This document shows, in pieces, positions 17,487 through 26,742 of a stretch of 64,000 nt of DNA (its first letter is position 1; each line of letters opens with the position of its first letter). Both the position numbers and the translations under genes were made by a program. A model generated the notes under the pieces. It was not told the origin of the DNA. It was given only the letters and a program-made list of their open reading frames with translations, and did no database searches. The stretch is from contig CAWIJL010000011.1 of NCBI GenBank assembly GCA_963836405.1, positions 62,001 through 126,000 on the forward strand, written 5' to 3'. The DNA comes from CAWIJJ01 sp963836405. Lineage in GTDB: Bacteria > Acidobacteriota > Terriglobia > Bryobacterales > Bryobacteraceae.

Positions 17487-19187
17487 ATGAGGTTTGCCGA
17501 CTGGTGCGTCCTCTGCGGAACACTCGCTTCCGTCGTAGCCTACGGGATGTGGCGCGGCCGTGGCAGCACCAATGTCAACAAGTACCTGCTGGCCGGAAAA
17601 ACCATGCCGTGGTACGCCATGGCGTTCTCCATCATGGCCACCCAGGCCAGCGCCATCACTTTCATCTCCACCACCGGCCAATCCTACGTGGACGGCCTGC
17701 GATTCGTGCAGTTCTACTTCGGACTGCCGCTGGCCATGATCCTGGTTTCCGCCGTGCTCGTGCCCATGTTTCACCGCGCGCGCGTCTACACGGCCTATGA
17801 ATTTCTGGAACAGCGTTTCGACCCGAAGACGCGTGCCCTGGTCAGCGTCATTTTTCTGATCCAGCGCGGCCTCGCCATCGGCATCGCCCTCTACGCCCCG
17901 GCCATCGTGCTGACCGTGATTTTCGGATGGCGCGACACGTACACGGTGGCCATCATGGGCTCGCTGGCGGTTCTCTACACCGCCTCGGGCGGCGTCAAGG
18001 CGGTCACCTGGGCGGAGTTTCCGCAGATGATCGTGATGACCCTGGGGCTGGTCGCCGCCATGGCCACCGCTCTCTATTTGTTCCCCCACGGGATGGGCCT
18101 CCGCGATGCGTTCACCGTAGCCGGCGCGGCGGGGCGCCTGAACGCCGTGGTGACTTCCTTCAGTTGGAGCGACCGCTACAACCTCTGGAGCGGCCTGTTC
18201 GGCGGAATGTTCGTGGCCCTCGCCTATTTCGGGTGCGACCAGAGCCAGGTGCAGCGCTACCTCACCGGGCGCTCGATCGCGCAGAGCCGCATCGGGCTGA
18301 TCTTCAACGGTCTCGCCAAAATCCCGATGCAGATGTTCATCCTCAGCATCGGCGCCGTCATCTTTGCCTTTTACACCTTCGAGAAACCCCCCATCCTCTT
18401 CAAGCAGACGGCGCTCGACACAATCCGCGCCGACCGCGCCTATGCCCGCATCGAGGCCCGCTACGACGCCGCCTTCGAGCAGCGCAGGAATGCGGCGGCG
18501 CAACTGGTTGCCGCCACCCGCAGCACCGACGAAGCTGCCCGCCTGAACGCCAAATCCGAATACCGGCGCACCGAGGATGAGTTCGCCGCCGCCCGCGGCG
18601 AAGCCGTGGACCTCGCCCGCCACGCCGAGGGCGGCGGTTACAACGACACCAACTACATTTTCCTGACCTTCGTGACGAATTACATGCCGGCCGGCGTGGT
18701 CGGGTTGATAATTGCAATGATCCTGGGCGCGGCCATGGCCAGCATCTCGTCCGAGATTAATTCCCTGGCCACCGTCAGCGTGATCGACGTGTATCGCCGC
18801 TATGCGGTGCGGCGCGCTTCCGATCGGCATTACCTGTTAGCCGCCAAAGTCTTCACGGTGTTTTGGGGAATTTACGCCGTCGTCACAGCCGGACTCGGCA
18901 AGAATCTCGGATCGCTCATCGAAGCGGTCAATATCCTTGGCTCGCTCTTCTACGGCGGGCTGCTGGGCGTTTTCGTGCTGGTCTTCTTCAAACGCGTGGA
19001 CGGCAACGGCGCCTTCTGGGGTGTCGTCGCGGGAGAAGTGGCCATCTTCGCCTCCGCGCGATTCACCGACATCTCTTTTCTCTGGTACAACGTGATCGGC
19101 TGCGGCGTGGTGATTCTGGTGGGCCTCGCCTTCTCGGTGTTGATGCCGCGCCGCGCCGTGGGACAGGTGTCAGCCGCCGGGGTTTAG
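17487..19187 (+). CDS. sodium:solute symporter (SSS family)
   Basis: 566 residues with about 13 predicted membrane helices. Family features include a variant of the SSS core in WYAMAFSIMATQASAITFIS, a substrate path region VWAEFPQ-like (KAVTWAEFPQMIVMTLG), GCDQSQVQRYLTGRS, and the later helix MILGAAMASISSEINSLATV. It would import a sugar, amino acid or similar solute with sodium across the inner membrane; the substrate is unknown. Unusually, about 85 residues between two helices (about 300-385) form a charged, probably helical soluble insert. It ends tail to tail with the next gene, overlapping by 18 bp. Confidence 0.93.
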   Translation: MRFADWCVLCGTLASVVAYGMWRGRGSTNVNKYLLAGKTMPWYAMAFSIMATQASAITFISTTGQSYVDGLRFVQFYFGLPLAMILVSAVLVPMFHRARVYTAYEFLEQRFDPKTRALVSVIFLIQRGLAIGIALYAPAIVLTVIFGWRDTYTVAIMGSLAVLYTASGGVKAVTWAEFPQMIVMTLGLVAAMATALYLFPHGMGLRDAFTVAGAAGRLNAVVTSFSWSDRYNLWSGLFGGMFVALAYFGCDQSQVQRYLTGRSIAQSRIGLIFNGLAKIPMQMFILSIGAVIFAFYTFEKPPILFKQTALDTIRADRAYARIEARYDAAFEQRRNAAAQLVAATRSTDEAARLNAKSEYRRTEDEFAAARGEAVDLARHAEGGGYNDTNYIFLTFVTNYMPAGVVGLIIAMILGAAMASISSEINSLATVSVIDVYRRYAVRRASDRHYLLAAKVFTVFWGIYAVVTAGLGKNLGSLIEAVNILGSLFYGGLLGVFVLVFFKRVDGNGAFWGVVAGEVAIFASARFTDISFLWYNVIGCGVVILVGLAFSVLMPRRAVGQVSAAGV

Positions 19188-20828
19188 AATCCGCCGTACG
19201 GGCAGGTCCACCGTGCCGTACTTCCCCGAATTCCGGTCCCTCACCACCACCCGCGTCAGCATGGCGTTAGCCGGCGTCCATTTGTGCGCGTAGCGCAGGC
19301 CTTGCGCGAGAGCCTCTGGCATGTCCCGCTCCGCAATCCGGATGCTGGCCGAAATGGTCGTCTCGTGGGACGAACCGTCAGGCCTTTTGTCGGCGAAAAT
19401 GATGGAGAGCTGCGAGACCATCAGGTCGCCTTCCTTGTGGAATTCGAGCGGGTGCGCGTCGATCTGCAAATCCACTTCGACCTCGCCGCCCTGCGCCTTG
19501 CAGTTGGCGGTGAGCGGAATGGTGGAAGAACCGAAGCCGTTCAACGCGGTGTTCCGCCAGGCATCCGGAGTGTCCGCCGCCGGGTCGCTCTCCGCGATGA
19601 ACCCCTGGCGGTGGCGCAGGCGCACATTCGATCGCTTCACCTTCACTTTGAGCGAATGCCACTTTTCGTCCGTGTCGTTCGAATAAAAGCCCAGCGTGTA
19701 GCTGCCGCGCAGGTCGTTGGCGGCCTCGAGAAAGCCGCTCATCATGTCGTTGGTGTTGTACAGGTAGCGGCCGCCGGTGATGGCCGCCATCGTCTCCATC
19801 GTGGAATGCGGATCGGCGCTCAGTTGGGCCGTCTCCACCTGCGGCTGGAAGCGGCCGCGCCCGGGCGGCGCCGTGGACTGCTTCACCGAGGAATCGGAGA
19901 TCGACGGCGGTTTCAGCGTGGCCGAGTCCACGATGTACAACGTCACTCCGTCCTGCGCCAGCCGCTGCGATGCGGCGCGAACCTTGCCCTCGTAGTTCTC
20001 GATGGTGCCCCGCGGACCGAACCCCATGTTTCCGGTAACGCTCAACATGGAAAAACCGGCCGTGATCCAGATCAGGTTCTTGCGGCCGGGGATCAGGGAA
20101 AGGTGCTTGCCCAGCGCCTCCATGGCGGCCAGCGAATTTTCCAGCCGGTCCCGCTGCGCCACCGCATTGGCCAGCATCATCGCTTCGATATTCTGCTCGA
20201 GCATGGACGCGATGTCCGGGTCGTTGTTCATGTTCTGGAGGATTTCCTCCGCTTCGACCGCCAGTTGGTCGATCGGAACGATGCTCTCGAGCGGCATCCC
20301 GATCGACACTTTCCGGATTTTCTCGCGCAGCGCTTCGTGATCGCTGGTGAAGTCGTGCAGCACTTCGAGTTTGCCGCCCAGCTTGTAGATAGCGACGCGG
20401 GTCTCCGGGGCCATGGCCTGAAGGAAGCGCATCAACTGCGCGTGCACCCAGGCGTTGGATTCGGGCGGCGTGTTGAGGGAATCGAGCACCAGTGCCGTTA
20501 CGTTCCAGGGCCGCCCGTCCGCCGGTTCATCGCGGTTGGAGTAGGCGCCCGGAGCCAGCGGCGCGGAAGCGGCCGGCGGCACCGGTTGGGCGTCGAAACG
20601 GAAGAACGCGATCTCGCGCCGCTTGCCGCCGTCCAGAATCTCGAAGTCGTTCCGGTCCAGCCCCGTCACCGCCCGGCCCTTGTTGTCGAGCGCCGTGACG
20701 CTGACTTCTACCAGGCGCGTCGTGGTGCGAAAGGTGGCGCCGGGCTGCTGTCCCGTTGCGGCAGCGGACGCGAGGCAAAACACTGCGGCGATCCGCGGCG
20801 CGAGGGAGGCGTGCATCCTCACCATCAT
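19170..20828 (-). CDS. secreted VWFA-related domain protein (acidobacterial type)
   Basis: About 552 residues from the tandem ATGs at 20828/20825 (MMVRMHASLAPRIAAVFCLASAA), which begin a signal peptide. The frame is open to 21023, but upstream residues look non-coding. The mature N-terminus TTRLVEVSVTALDNKGRAVTGL, followed by DRNDFEILDGGKRREIAFF, is the hallmark of the acidobacterial VWFA-related family. A von Willebrand A domain follows (VTALVLDSLNTP, then RKNLIWITAGFSM). The classical MIDAS DxSxS is seen only as DSLNT. The C-terminus is a beta-rich region. Presumably extracytoplasmic; function unknown. Confidence 0.88.
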   Translation of the reverse strand: MMVRMHASLAPRIAAVFCLASAAATGQQPGATFRTTTRLVEVSVTALDNKGRAVTGLDRNDFEILDGGKRREIAFFRFDAQPVPPAASAPLAPGAYSNRDEPADGRPWNVTALVLDSLNTPPESNAWVHAQLMRFLQAMAPETRVAIYKLGGKLEVLHDFTSDHEALREKIRKVSIGMPLESIVPIDQLAVEAEEILQNMNNDPDIASMLEQNIEAMMLANAVAQRDRLENSLAAMEALGKHLSLIPGRKNLIWITAGFSMLSVTGNMGFGPRGTIENYEGKVRAASQRLAQDGVTLYIVDSATLKPPSISDSSVKQSTAPPGRGRFQPQVETAQLSADPHSTMETMAAITGGRYLYNTNDMMSGFLEAANDLRGSYTLGFYSNDTDEKWHSLKVKVKRSNVRLRHRQGFIAESDPAADTPDAWRNTALNGFGSSTIPLTANCKAQGGEVEVDLQIDAHPLEFHKEGDLMVSQLSIIFADKRPDGSSHETTISASIRIAERDMPEALAQGLRYAHKWTPANAMLTRVVVRDRNSGKYGTVDLPVRRILNPGG

Positions 20829-20919
20829 AGCGAGAGTACATGAGCATTGCGACGGCTGGTAACGGCGGATACAATTCCGAATGGGCTCCCAAAGCCTGAA
20901 ATCAGAAAGGACCTTGCCG

Positions 20920-21639
20920 ATGAAACGCACTCTGATTGGGATCGCGGCAGTCACCGCGACCGCCACGTTCTGGCTGATGGCGCAGCCTGCCGCCGACCCG
21001 CTGGTGGACGGGTTCCTCACCACCGAGGTGGCGTCCGTTGCCGACGCGATGGAGCAGATTCTCGGGCAGAAAAACTATCTCTCGCACGAGTTCCGGCCCC
21101 TGTTCACCACCAAGTTCGCCGGACCGGCCGCCACCGTGCTGATGAAGGCGGAAGAGCACAAGGAGGGGGCGGCCGCTTCCCAAGGCATGCTCGACGCCAT
21201 CGACGAGGCGCCCGCCGGATCGGTGTACGTGATGTCGCTCGGCAACGGCTTGGACTACGGCGCAATGGGCGGCCTGATGGGCACCACCATGCACATGCGC
21301 CGCCTCGCCGGAGCGGTCATCGACGGCGGCATCCGCGACACTCCCCAGCTTCGGCGCATCCAGTTCCCGGTCTTCAGCCGCGGCATCGTTCCCTCCACCA
21401 CCATCGGCCACTTCCGTTTTGCCGGCAAGAACGTGCCGGTCACCATCAGCGGGGTTCGCATCGAAGCCGGAGACATCGTTTCGGCCGACGAAGACGGCGT
21501 AGTCGTGATCCCGAAGGCCAAGGCCGCCGAGATCCTCAAGAAGGCCCAGGAGATGGACGATACCGAGCACCGCATGTACCCGTTCATCGAAAAGTTCAAA
21601 TCCCTGCGCGAAGCCGTGAGGCAGTTCGGCCGAATCTGA
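20920..21639 (+). CDS. exported RraA-like (HMG/CHA aldolase superfamily) protein
   Basis: 239 residues from ATG 20920, chosen because AAAGG lies upstream and it opens a signal peptide (MKRTLIGIAAVTATATFWLMA). The RraA-like core carries GNGLDYGAMGGLMGTTM-type glycine loop, then AVIDGGIRDTPQLRRIQFPV, the metal-binding motif (GGxRD) of 4-hydroxy-4-methyl-2-oxoglutarate/CHA aldolases. It ends with DIVSADEDGVVVIPKAKA. RraA relatives are usually cytosolic; this one appears to be exported. It may be an aldolase or decarboxylase; the substrate is unknown. Confidence 0.85.
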   Translation: MKRTLIGIAAVTATATFWLMAQPAADPLVDGFLTTEVASVADAMEQILGQKNYLSHEFRPLFTTKFAGPAATVLMKAEEHKEGAAASQGMLDAIDEAPAGSVYVMSLGNGLDYGAMGGLMGTTMHMRRLAGAVIDGGIRDTPQLRRIQFPVFSRGIVPSTTIGHFRFAGKNVPVTISGVRIEAGDIVSADEDGVVVIPKAKAAEILKKAQEMDDTEHRMYPFIEKFKSLREAVRQFGRI

Positions 21640-21839
21640 CGGCGCGCAGACAGCCTCCACCGGTTCCACTTGCCGCATCGGAAAGACGGCGCGAAGGAGT
21701 GCGTCCCGTCGAGCGTGCGGTCCACGGCCCGGGTGCCGACTGTGCCCGCAATGCCGTGCGCCGGAAGAGCTGTGAGGCTGCTACCGACACCCAAAGCAAG
21801 CCAGGAACGCCCCGGTGACCACGAACGCCCTGCGCCAGC

Positions 21840-22656
21840 CGCGTTGCTATCGCCGCCGCCGTCTCCGGGTCCACCCGCATCCCCGCCCGAAAGGTGCGCC
21901 GCCAGTTGCCCCCAGAGCCTCGACCGGGCGCCTCGCGCAGCCTCCGCGAACGCTGAGTGTTCCGAACGGCCCTCTTCACGACGTGGACGCCATCGCCGCC
22001 GCCGTGTCCGGTCCACCCGCCCGAAAGGTGCCGCCAGTCGCCCCCAGAACCTCGACCGGTCGGCCGGCGCAGCCCTCCTCGAACGCTGAGTGTTCCGAAC
22101 GGCCCTCTTCACGACGCGGGACGCCATCGCGGCGTCCTCTCCGGTTCCACCCGCATCCCCGTCCGAAAGGTGCGCCGCCAGTCGCCCCCAGAGCCTCGAC
22201 CGGCGGGCCCGCGCAGCCCTCCGCGAACACTGAGTGTTCCGAACGGCCCTCTTCACGACGCGGACCGCCATCGCCGCCGCCGTCTCCGGGTCCACCCGCA
22301 TCCCCGCCCGAAAGGTGCGCCGCCACTCGCCCCCAGCGCCTCGACCGGCCGGCCCGCGCAGCCCTCCTCGAACGCTGAGTGTTCCGAACGGCCCTCTTCA
22401 CGACGCGGACGCCATCGCCGCCGCCCTCTCCGGTCGCCAGTCGCCCCCAGAGCCTCGACCGGCGGGCCCGCGCAGCCCTCCGCGAACACTGAGGTGTTCC
22501 GAACGGCCCTCTTCACGAGCGCGGACGCCATCGCCGCCGCCGTCTCCGGTCCACCCGCATCCCCGCCCGAAAGGTGCACCGCCAGTCGCCCCGAGAGCCT
22601 CGACCGGCGGGCCCGCGCAGCCCTCCGCGAACACTGAGTGTTCCGAACGGCCCTCT
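21840..22656. repeat. array of six imperfect ~144-bp tandem repeats
   Basis: Six copies of one GC-rich unit run head to tail between the RraA-like gene and the TPR gene. The anchor GTTCCGAACGGCCCTC occurs at 21959, 22092, 22236, 22381, 22496 and 22640, giving spacings of 133, 144, 145, 115 and 144 bp. Other shared blocks are GCCATCGCCGCCGCC, CATCCCCGCCCGAAAGGTG, CCCCCAGAGCCTCGACCGG and CGCGCAGCCCTCC. Short copies lack the CATCCCCGCCCGAAAGGTG part or a piece of it. All six frames are partly open because of composition, but frames shift between copies, so coding is unlikely. The last copy ends about 20 bp before the next start codon. The 200 bp before the array (21640-21839) shows nothing recognisable. 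Confidence 0.9.
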
Positions 22657-22675
22657 GTTTGTTTATGCTTGAGTT

Positions 22676-23830
22676 GTGACGCGCCCCGCCGCCCTCCTGC
22701 TTTGCTGTGCCTGGGCCGTGTTTGCTCAGCAGGATGGCGCCACCTCTCGCAGCCGGGCAGCCCACTCCTTGATCGCGGCCGGAAAATACGCCGAGGCGGA
22801 ACCTCTGCTCGAGAATGCGCTGGCCGTCCGCGAGACCGAAACCGCGCCCGATAGCGCGGCGCTCGTTCCGTTCCTCAACGACCTGGCGGCCCTCTATCGC
22901 GCCGAGGGCCGGAACACCGATGCCGAGAAGCTCTACCTTCGCTCGCTCGAGATACGCGAGAAAACCGTCGGTCCGGAGAGTGCCGACATCATTCCCGATC
23001 TCAAAACGCTTGCCAACCTCTACGCCGCCATGGGACGCATACCCGAGGCCGAGCGGCAATTTCAGCGCGCCATCTCGATTCGCATAGAAACCGCCGGCAC
23101 CGACAGCCTGGACCTCGCCCACGACTGCACCGAGCTCGCGGGCTTCTACATCGGCCAAAAGCGCTTCGCCGTGGCCGAGCCCAACCTCCGGCGCGCCATC
23201 TCCATCATGCAGTCCAAACTCGGTTCCGAAGATGTCGCCCTCGCTCCGGTGCTCGACTCCCTGGCAACCGTTTACATGGAGCAGAAGAACCTCGCACCCG
23301 CCGAAGCGCCGCTGCGTTGGGCGATCTCCATCCAGGAGCGCGCGGACGGCCCCAACCATCCCAACATCGCGCCTCGCCTGGACCGCCTCGCCATGCTCTA
23401 CTACCTGCAAAAGCGCTATCCCGATGCCGAGCCTCTCTACCGCCGTTCGCTGGTGATCTGGGAGCGGATGATGGGCTCGGATAATCCGGACCTGGCCACT
23501 ACGCTTGAAAATCTCGCCGTCGTGTACGCGGCACAGGGCAAGTTCAAAGAGGCCGAGCCGCTCTACCGCCGGTCCGTGGCCCTGCGGGAGAAGGTCACCG
23601 TGGCCAGCCTGAACAACCTGGCGGCGGCGCTCGACGGTAACGGTGAAGACCTCGAAGCGGAGCGCAACTACAAACTCGCGCTGGCCATTGCGGAGAAATT
23701 GCAGGATCCCGGCCCGCTGGTAGCCACCCTCGAGAACTATGCCGCTTTGTTGCGGAAATTGAGACGCAACGTGGAGGCCCGCAAAGCGGAAACCCGGGCC
23801 AAAGCCGCCGGTAAAGCCGCCGCTCAGTAG
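22676..23830 (+). CDS. secreted tetratricopeptide-repeat protein
   Basis: 384 residues from a GTG start, with a short signal peptide (MTRPAALLLCCAWAVFAQ). The rest is kinesin-light-chain-like TPR units of about 42 residues, for example KYAEAEPLLENALAVRE, RNTDAEKLYLRSLEIREK, RIPEAERQFQRAISIRIE and RYPDAEPLYRRSLVIWER, seven or eight in all. Such repeats mediate protein-protein contacts; the partner is unknown. The start lies just after the repeat array, so any promoter must be within or before the array. It ends 7 bp inside the tail of the convergent TonB-like gene. Confidence 0.9.
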   Translation: MTRPAALLLCCAWAVFAQQDGATSRSRAAHSLIAAGKYAEAEPLLENALAVRETETAPDSAALVPFLNDLAALYRAEGRNTDAEKLYLRSLEIREKTVGPESADIIPDLKTLANLYAAMGRIPEAERQFQRAISIRIETAGTDSLDLAHDCTELAGFYIGQKRFAVAEPNLRRAISIMQSKLGSEDVALAPVLDSLATVYMEQKNLAPAEAPLRWAISIQERADGPNHPNIAPRLDRLAMLYYLQKRYPDAEPLYRRSLVIWERMMGSDNPDLATTLENLAVVYAAQGKFKEAEPLYRRSVALREKVTVASLNNLAAALDGNGEDLEAERNYKLALAIAEKLQDPGPLVATLENYAALLRKLRRNVEARKAETRAKAAGKAAAQ

Positions 23831-24708
23831 TTATTCTCGGACGGCCTTTCCAGCAGGATCGCAACCGCGGTGGCCACGCCGCGCTTCCTGGCAGGGCGAA
23901 ATGACCAGCGTTCCAGCAGCGCCATCAGGAGATCGACAGCCTCGCCGGCCGGCCCGGCAGGACGGAGGGAGCGAAATCTTCCTTCCGAATCCAGAATCCC
24001 GCTCACCAGCAGCCGGACGCTACCGGAGCCGCCCGGAGGTACGACGGTGACTTGCGGATACGGCGCTTCGATGGATTCGAGCGCCCCGATCCGGATCACG
24101 TTTCCCGACACCTCGACGGCGGGAACCGCGCCCGTGTAGTGCAACAGCCATTGGCTGCGGGTCCCGACATCCAAATACACCGTGTAGACGGTGCGGCCGT
24201 GAAACGATTCGGGGGCGCCGTCGGGCGCCGTGTTTCGCGAGAGAACGACCGGGTAACGTCTATCCGCGGGATGCACCACGCGCAATTCGCTCACCGGCGT
24301 TGGCGGCAGAAGTTCGAGGAAGCGTGGAGGCTCTGGAGTAAAGGGCAACTCTGGTCCGCTGGCCGGGCCGCCGGGCCGCAAGCGGTCGTCAGCGGCGCGT
24401 GCCTCTCCGTGGGAAACCGGCGTGGGGAGTGTCGCTGTCTTCTTCGGCGGGGTCTCGGGTCGAGCGGGCGCAGCCGACCCGGACGGAGTCCAAAACAGAG
24501 TTCCGGGCTGCGACTTCAAACTGATGTACTGGACGGTCTGTCCCGCGTGGAACCAGCTCGCGGGTTCCGGGCGCAGGGCGGAAACGACGGTCACGATGAC
24601 GAGCAGCGACAGGGCGTGCACCACCACGGACAACAGCGTGGCGCCCCACGGGTTCCACTCTGAGTCGCTGCGGTACAGGATGCGGATGCGCATGGCTCGA
24701 TCGCTCAC
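23824..24708 (-). CDS. TonB-like single-pass membrane protein at the end of the Tad minor-pilin operon
   Basis: 294 residues from a GTG that overlaps the preceding TadG-like stop (GTGA). One membrane helix lies near residues 22-45 (ATLLSVVVHALSLLVIVTVV). A proline-rich spacer follows to about residue 130. The C-terminal part ends with VRLLVSGILDSEGRFRS, then LMALLERWSFRPARKRGVAT, which resembles the TonB C-terminal pattern (G.l...G.v....l......W.f.Pa..nG). It could transmit force or span the periplasm. Its position in the pilus operon is unusual; a role in Tad pilus export or energisation is only inference. Confidence 0.75.
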   Translation of the reverse strand: MSDRAMRIRILYRSDSEWNPWGATLLSVVVHALSLLVIVTVVSALRPEPASWFHAGQTVQYISLKSQPGTLFWTPSGSAAPARPETPPKKTATLPTPVSHGEARAADDRLRPGGPASGPELPFTPEPPRFLELLPPTPVSELRVVHPADRRYPVVLSRNTAPDGAPESFHGRTVYTVYLDVGTRSQWLLHYTGAVPAVEVSGNVIRIGALESIEAPYPQVTVVPPGGSGSVRLLVSGILDSEGRFRSLRPAGPAGEAVDLLMALLERWSFRPARKRGVATAVAILLERPSENNY

Positions 24709-26171
24709 TGACTCAGGTGGAGAATCTCCGACGCAATCCGCTGGAACGCCGCCGGCAATCCCTCGCCGTCCACGTTGAAGTACAGGCCTTCGGACTGTCC
24801 GGCTTGAAATACGCTGTTGCCGTTCCGGTCCTTGTAGTTCGGATCGTTGGCCACCCGGGCGAGCCAGTCGGCGTCCAGGGGCTCTTCGCTGGTGGGCTCA
24901 TTCAGGCCGATTACGAAGAGCAGCGGCTTGCGCAGGGCATCGGTGCGGATAACCGTAGCCTGGTTATCCGCGGTATTAAAGGAAGCGTACCGGACAGCGC
25001 GCGGGTTATTGATGTCGCGAATGCTAACCGGGTAGATCGGACCCGTGCTGGAATTACCGTGAATATCGCTGGCGGGAAACGATCCGGTGTCCAGGTAAAG
25101 GTAAGAGCCGGGTATGGTGCCGCCATCGGTATAGAAGTGGCATCCAGCGCTGCTAAGTGCGTCCATGTTGACTGTACCGGCGTCGCCATAGTTGGCATCG
25201 AGAACGCTGAAATGCGGCTTGAATAGCCCGTAAGTCCAAATCGAGGAGCCCCCCTGGGATCCTCCCCAGGTAGTGGGAGGCGGCCAGGCGCTGCCCGATC
25301 CGACATTGGCGGCAATGAACCCCGTCTTAGTTCCTGGGACGAGGCAGGATCCGGCGATATCCAGGTTTACCGTGAAGGCGCTGGGCCGCCCATCGGTCAA
25401 CAGGATGATGACATTCAGGGCCTTTTCGATGTCGCCGTTGGGAACGGTGGCCGGTATCTGCAACAACTGCTGGTAGGCCTGATACAGGCCCTCGGCCGTA
25501 TTCGTCGCGTTATTGCCGAAGGGAATGTTGGAAATGGCAGTGGAAATGCCGGGACGAAAGTCCTTAGTGGGCGCGAGGTCGAGATTCCAGGAGCCCCCGT
25601 AACTAACCATGCCGATAACATCGCTGCCGTTGACAAACACCGAATGTCCGGGTGGACTGCTCACCGGAGTATTGGCTACGAAGTCTTTGAGCGTGTTCTT
25701 GATCACACCGTCGTTATGGCCGCGCTGCACGGATCCTGAACGGTCGATAACCAGGATGACGTTGACGTCGCGGCGCTGGGCGGCCCCGGTAACGGCCACG
25801 TGCACGGTGTTGTGGTTGAGCATGCGCATGAAGTACAGGGGCGCGTCCAGACTGGCGGTAATGGTCACCGAGCGGACTCTGGTCGTCGGATTGTAAGCGG
25901 GAGTGGCAGTGCGCCGAATGTTGAGGCTGCCCCACTCGCCGGCCGGGAAGTTGGCATCGAAGTAGCGGTAGGCCACATCCACGACGTCTTGTCCGGTGCT
26001 ATACGCACGGGTCGCGGCCAGGGCCGAAGCATCCACCGCGCGAGAGAGTTTCGCCCGCGTCAGGTAGGCGATGCTTCCGTCAATGGCCAGGCCGACGATC
26101 GGAATCAGCATAACCAGAAACAAGGTCGAGAGGACTACGCCTACTCCGCGAGTCTTTTGCCTGCGGGTCAT
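24705..26171 (-). CDS. TadG-like pilus assembly protein with von Willebrand A domain
   Basis: 488 residues. The N-terminus MTRRQKTRGVGVVLSTLFLVML, then IPIVGLAIDGSIAYLTRAKL, is the TadG/TadE_2 type membrane anchor followed by the usual 'AVDASALAATRA' motif. A VWA domain follows with the MIDAS D143-R-S-G-S147 (NVILVIDRSGSVQRGHNDG) and a later LTDGRPS loop. Unlike the two upstream TadE-like proteins, there is no glutamate at +5 of the anchor. TadG proteins are pilus-associated envelope proteins. It starts 7 bp after the TadE-like gene in the same operon. Confidence 0.9.
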   Translation of the reverse strand: MTRRQKTRGVGVVLSTLFLVMLIPIVGLAIDGSIAYLTRAKLSRAVDASALAATRAYSTGQDVVDVAYRYFDANFPAGEWGSLNIRRTATPAYNPTTRVRSVTITASLDAPLYFMRMLNHNTVHVAVTGAAQRRDVNVILVIDRSGSVQRGHNDGVIKNTLKDFVANTPVSSPPGHSVFVNGSDVIGMVSYGGSWNLDLAPTKDFRPGISTAISNIPFGNNATNTAEGLYQAYQQLLQIPATVPNGDIEKALNVIILLTDGRPSAFTVNLDIAGSCLVPGTKTGFIAANVGSGSAWPPPTTWGGSQGGSSIWTYGLFKPHFSVLDANYGDAGTVNMDALSSAGCHFYTDGGTIPGSYLYLDTGSFPASDIHGNSSTGPIYPVSIRDINNPRAVRYASFNTADNQATVIRTDALRKPLLFVIGLNEPTSEEPLDADWLARVANDPNYKDRNGNSVFQAGQSEGLYFNVDGEGLPAAFQRIASEILHLSQ

Positions 26172-26178
26172 GAGAGTC

Positions 26179-26742
26179 TTAGAAGAACGATCTGGTGTAG
26201 ATTCCGGTGCCGCTCAGCAGGCCGGGCCAGTCGTAGTCGGGCGTTTGAAAATAGGTTTCGGCGATGTAAACAGTCTCGCCGGGATCCATGTCGAAGGTAT
26301 TGAGGAACGCGTCGGCATTGGCGCTCGGGTCCGCCGTGTCCACGTGTCCGGAGCTATCGATAAACTTCGTGGGATTCACGAAGCGGCTGGATTTGGCCGC
26401 CATCGCGGGATTACCGATAACCAGCCGGCGTAGACACACGGCATTCGCGCCGGTTCGTTGAATAACCGTCAGCACGATGGCGCCGCTTCCTCCCGAATCG
26501 CTGATATGCAAACCATTGGCCAGTTGCAGGAGGAGGCTGCGGTTGGCCGGGAGAGAGAAATCGGTGCCCCTGGCGAATAGGTTGCCGGCATCGCGGTTCA
26601 ATTGGACCACCTCGATGTTCTGCAAGAGCGACAAGCCGACGGTGGCGGTCCCGACAATCAGGGGAACCAGCAGGAACGTGGAGGCGAGCACAAACTCCAG
26701 CAGGGTGCTGCCGCGCGAATGGCGTTTTGGCCTGGACCTCAT
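26179..26742 (-). CDS. TadE-like minor pilin (second copy)
   Basis: 187 residues. A prepilin-type N-terminus SRGSTLLEFVLASTFLLVPL shows cleavage after glycine and glutamate at +5 before a hydrophobic helix, as needed for processing by the TadV peptidase encoded at 36.3 kb. The rest is a beta-rich ectodomain ending SGTGIYTRSFF. It overlaps the preceding gene by 4 bp (ATGA). It is the longer of the two TadE-like proteins and probably a minor pilin or initiation factor. Confidence 0.88.
   Translation of the reverse strand: MRSRPKRHSRGSTLLEFVLASTFLLVPLIVGTATVGLSLLQNIEVVQLNRDAGNLFARGTDFSLPANRSLLLQLANGLHISDSGGSGAIVLTVIQRTGANAVCLRRLVIGNPAMAAKSSRFVNPTKFIDSSGHVDTADPSANADAFLNTFDMDPGETVYIAETYFQTPDYDWPGLLSGTGIYTRSFF

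Noticed and set aside
21255..22640. Long ORFs in several frames across the 144-bp array
   Set aside because: Reading frames are not kept between repeat units, the proteins are Arg/Pro-rich low-complexity, and both strands are open because of composition.
21840..22656. CRISPR array
   Set aside because: Units are about 144 bp and almost wholly conserved, with no short repeat plus unique spacer pattern, and no cas genes are present.
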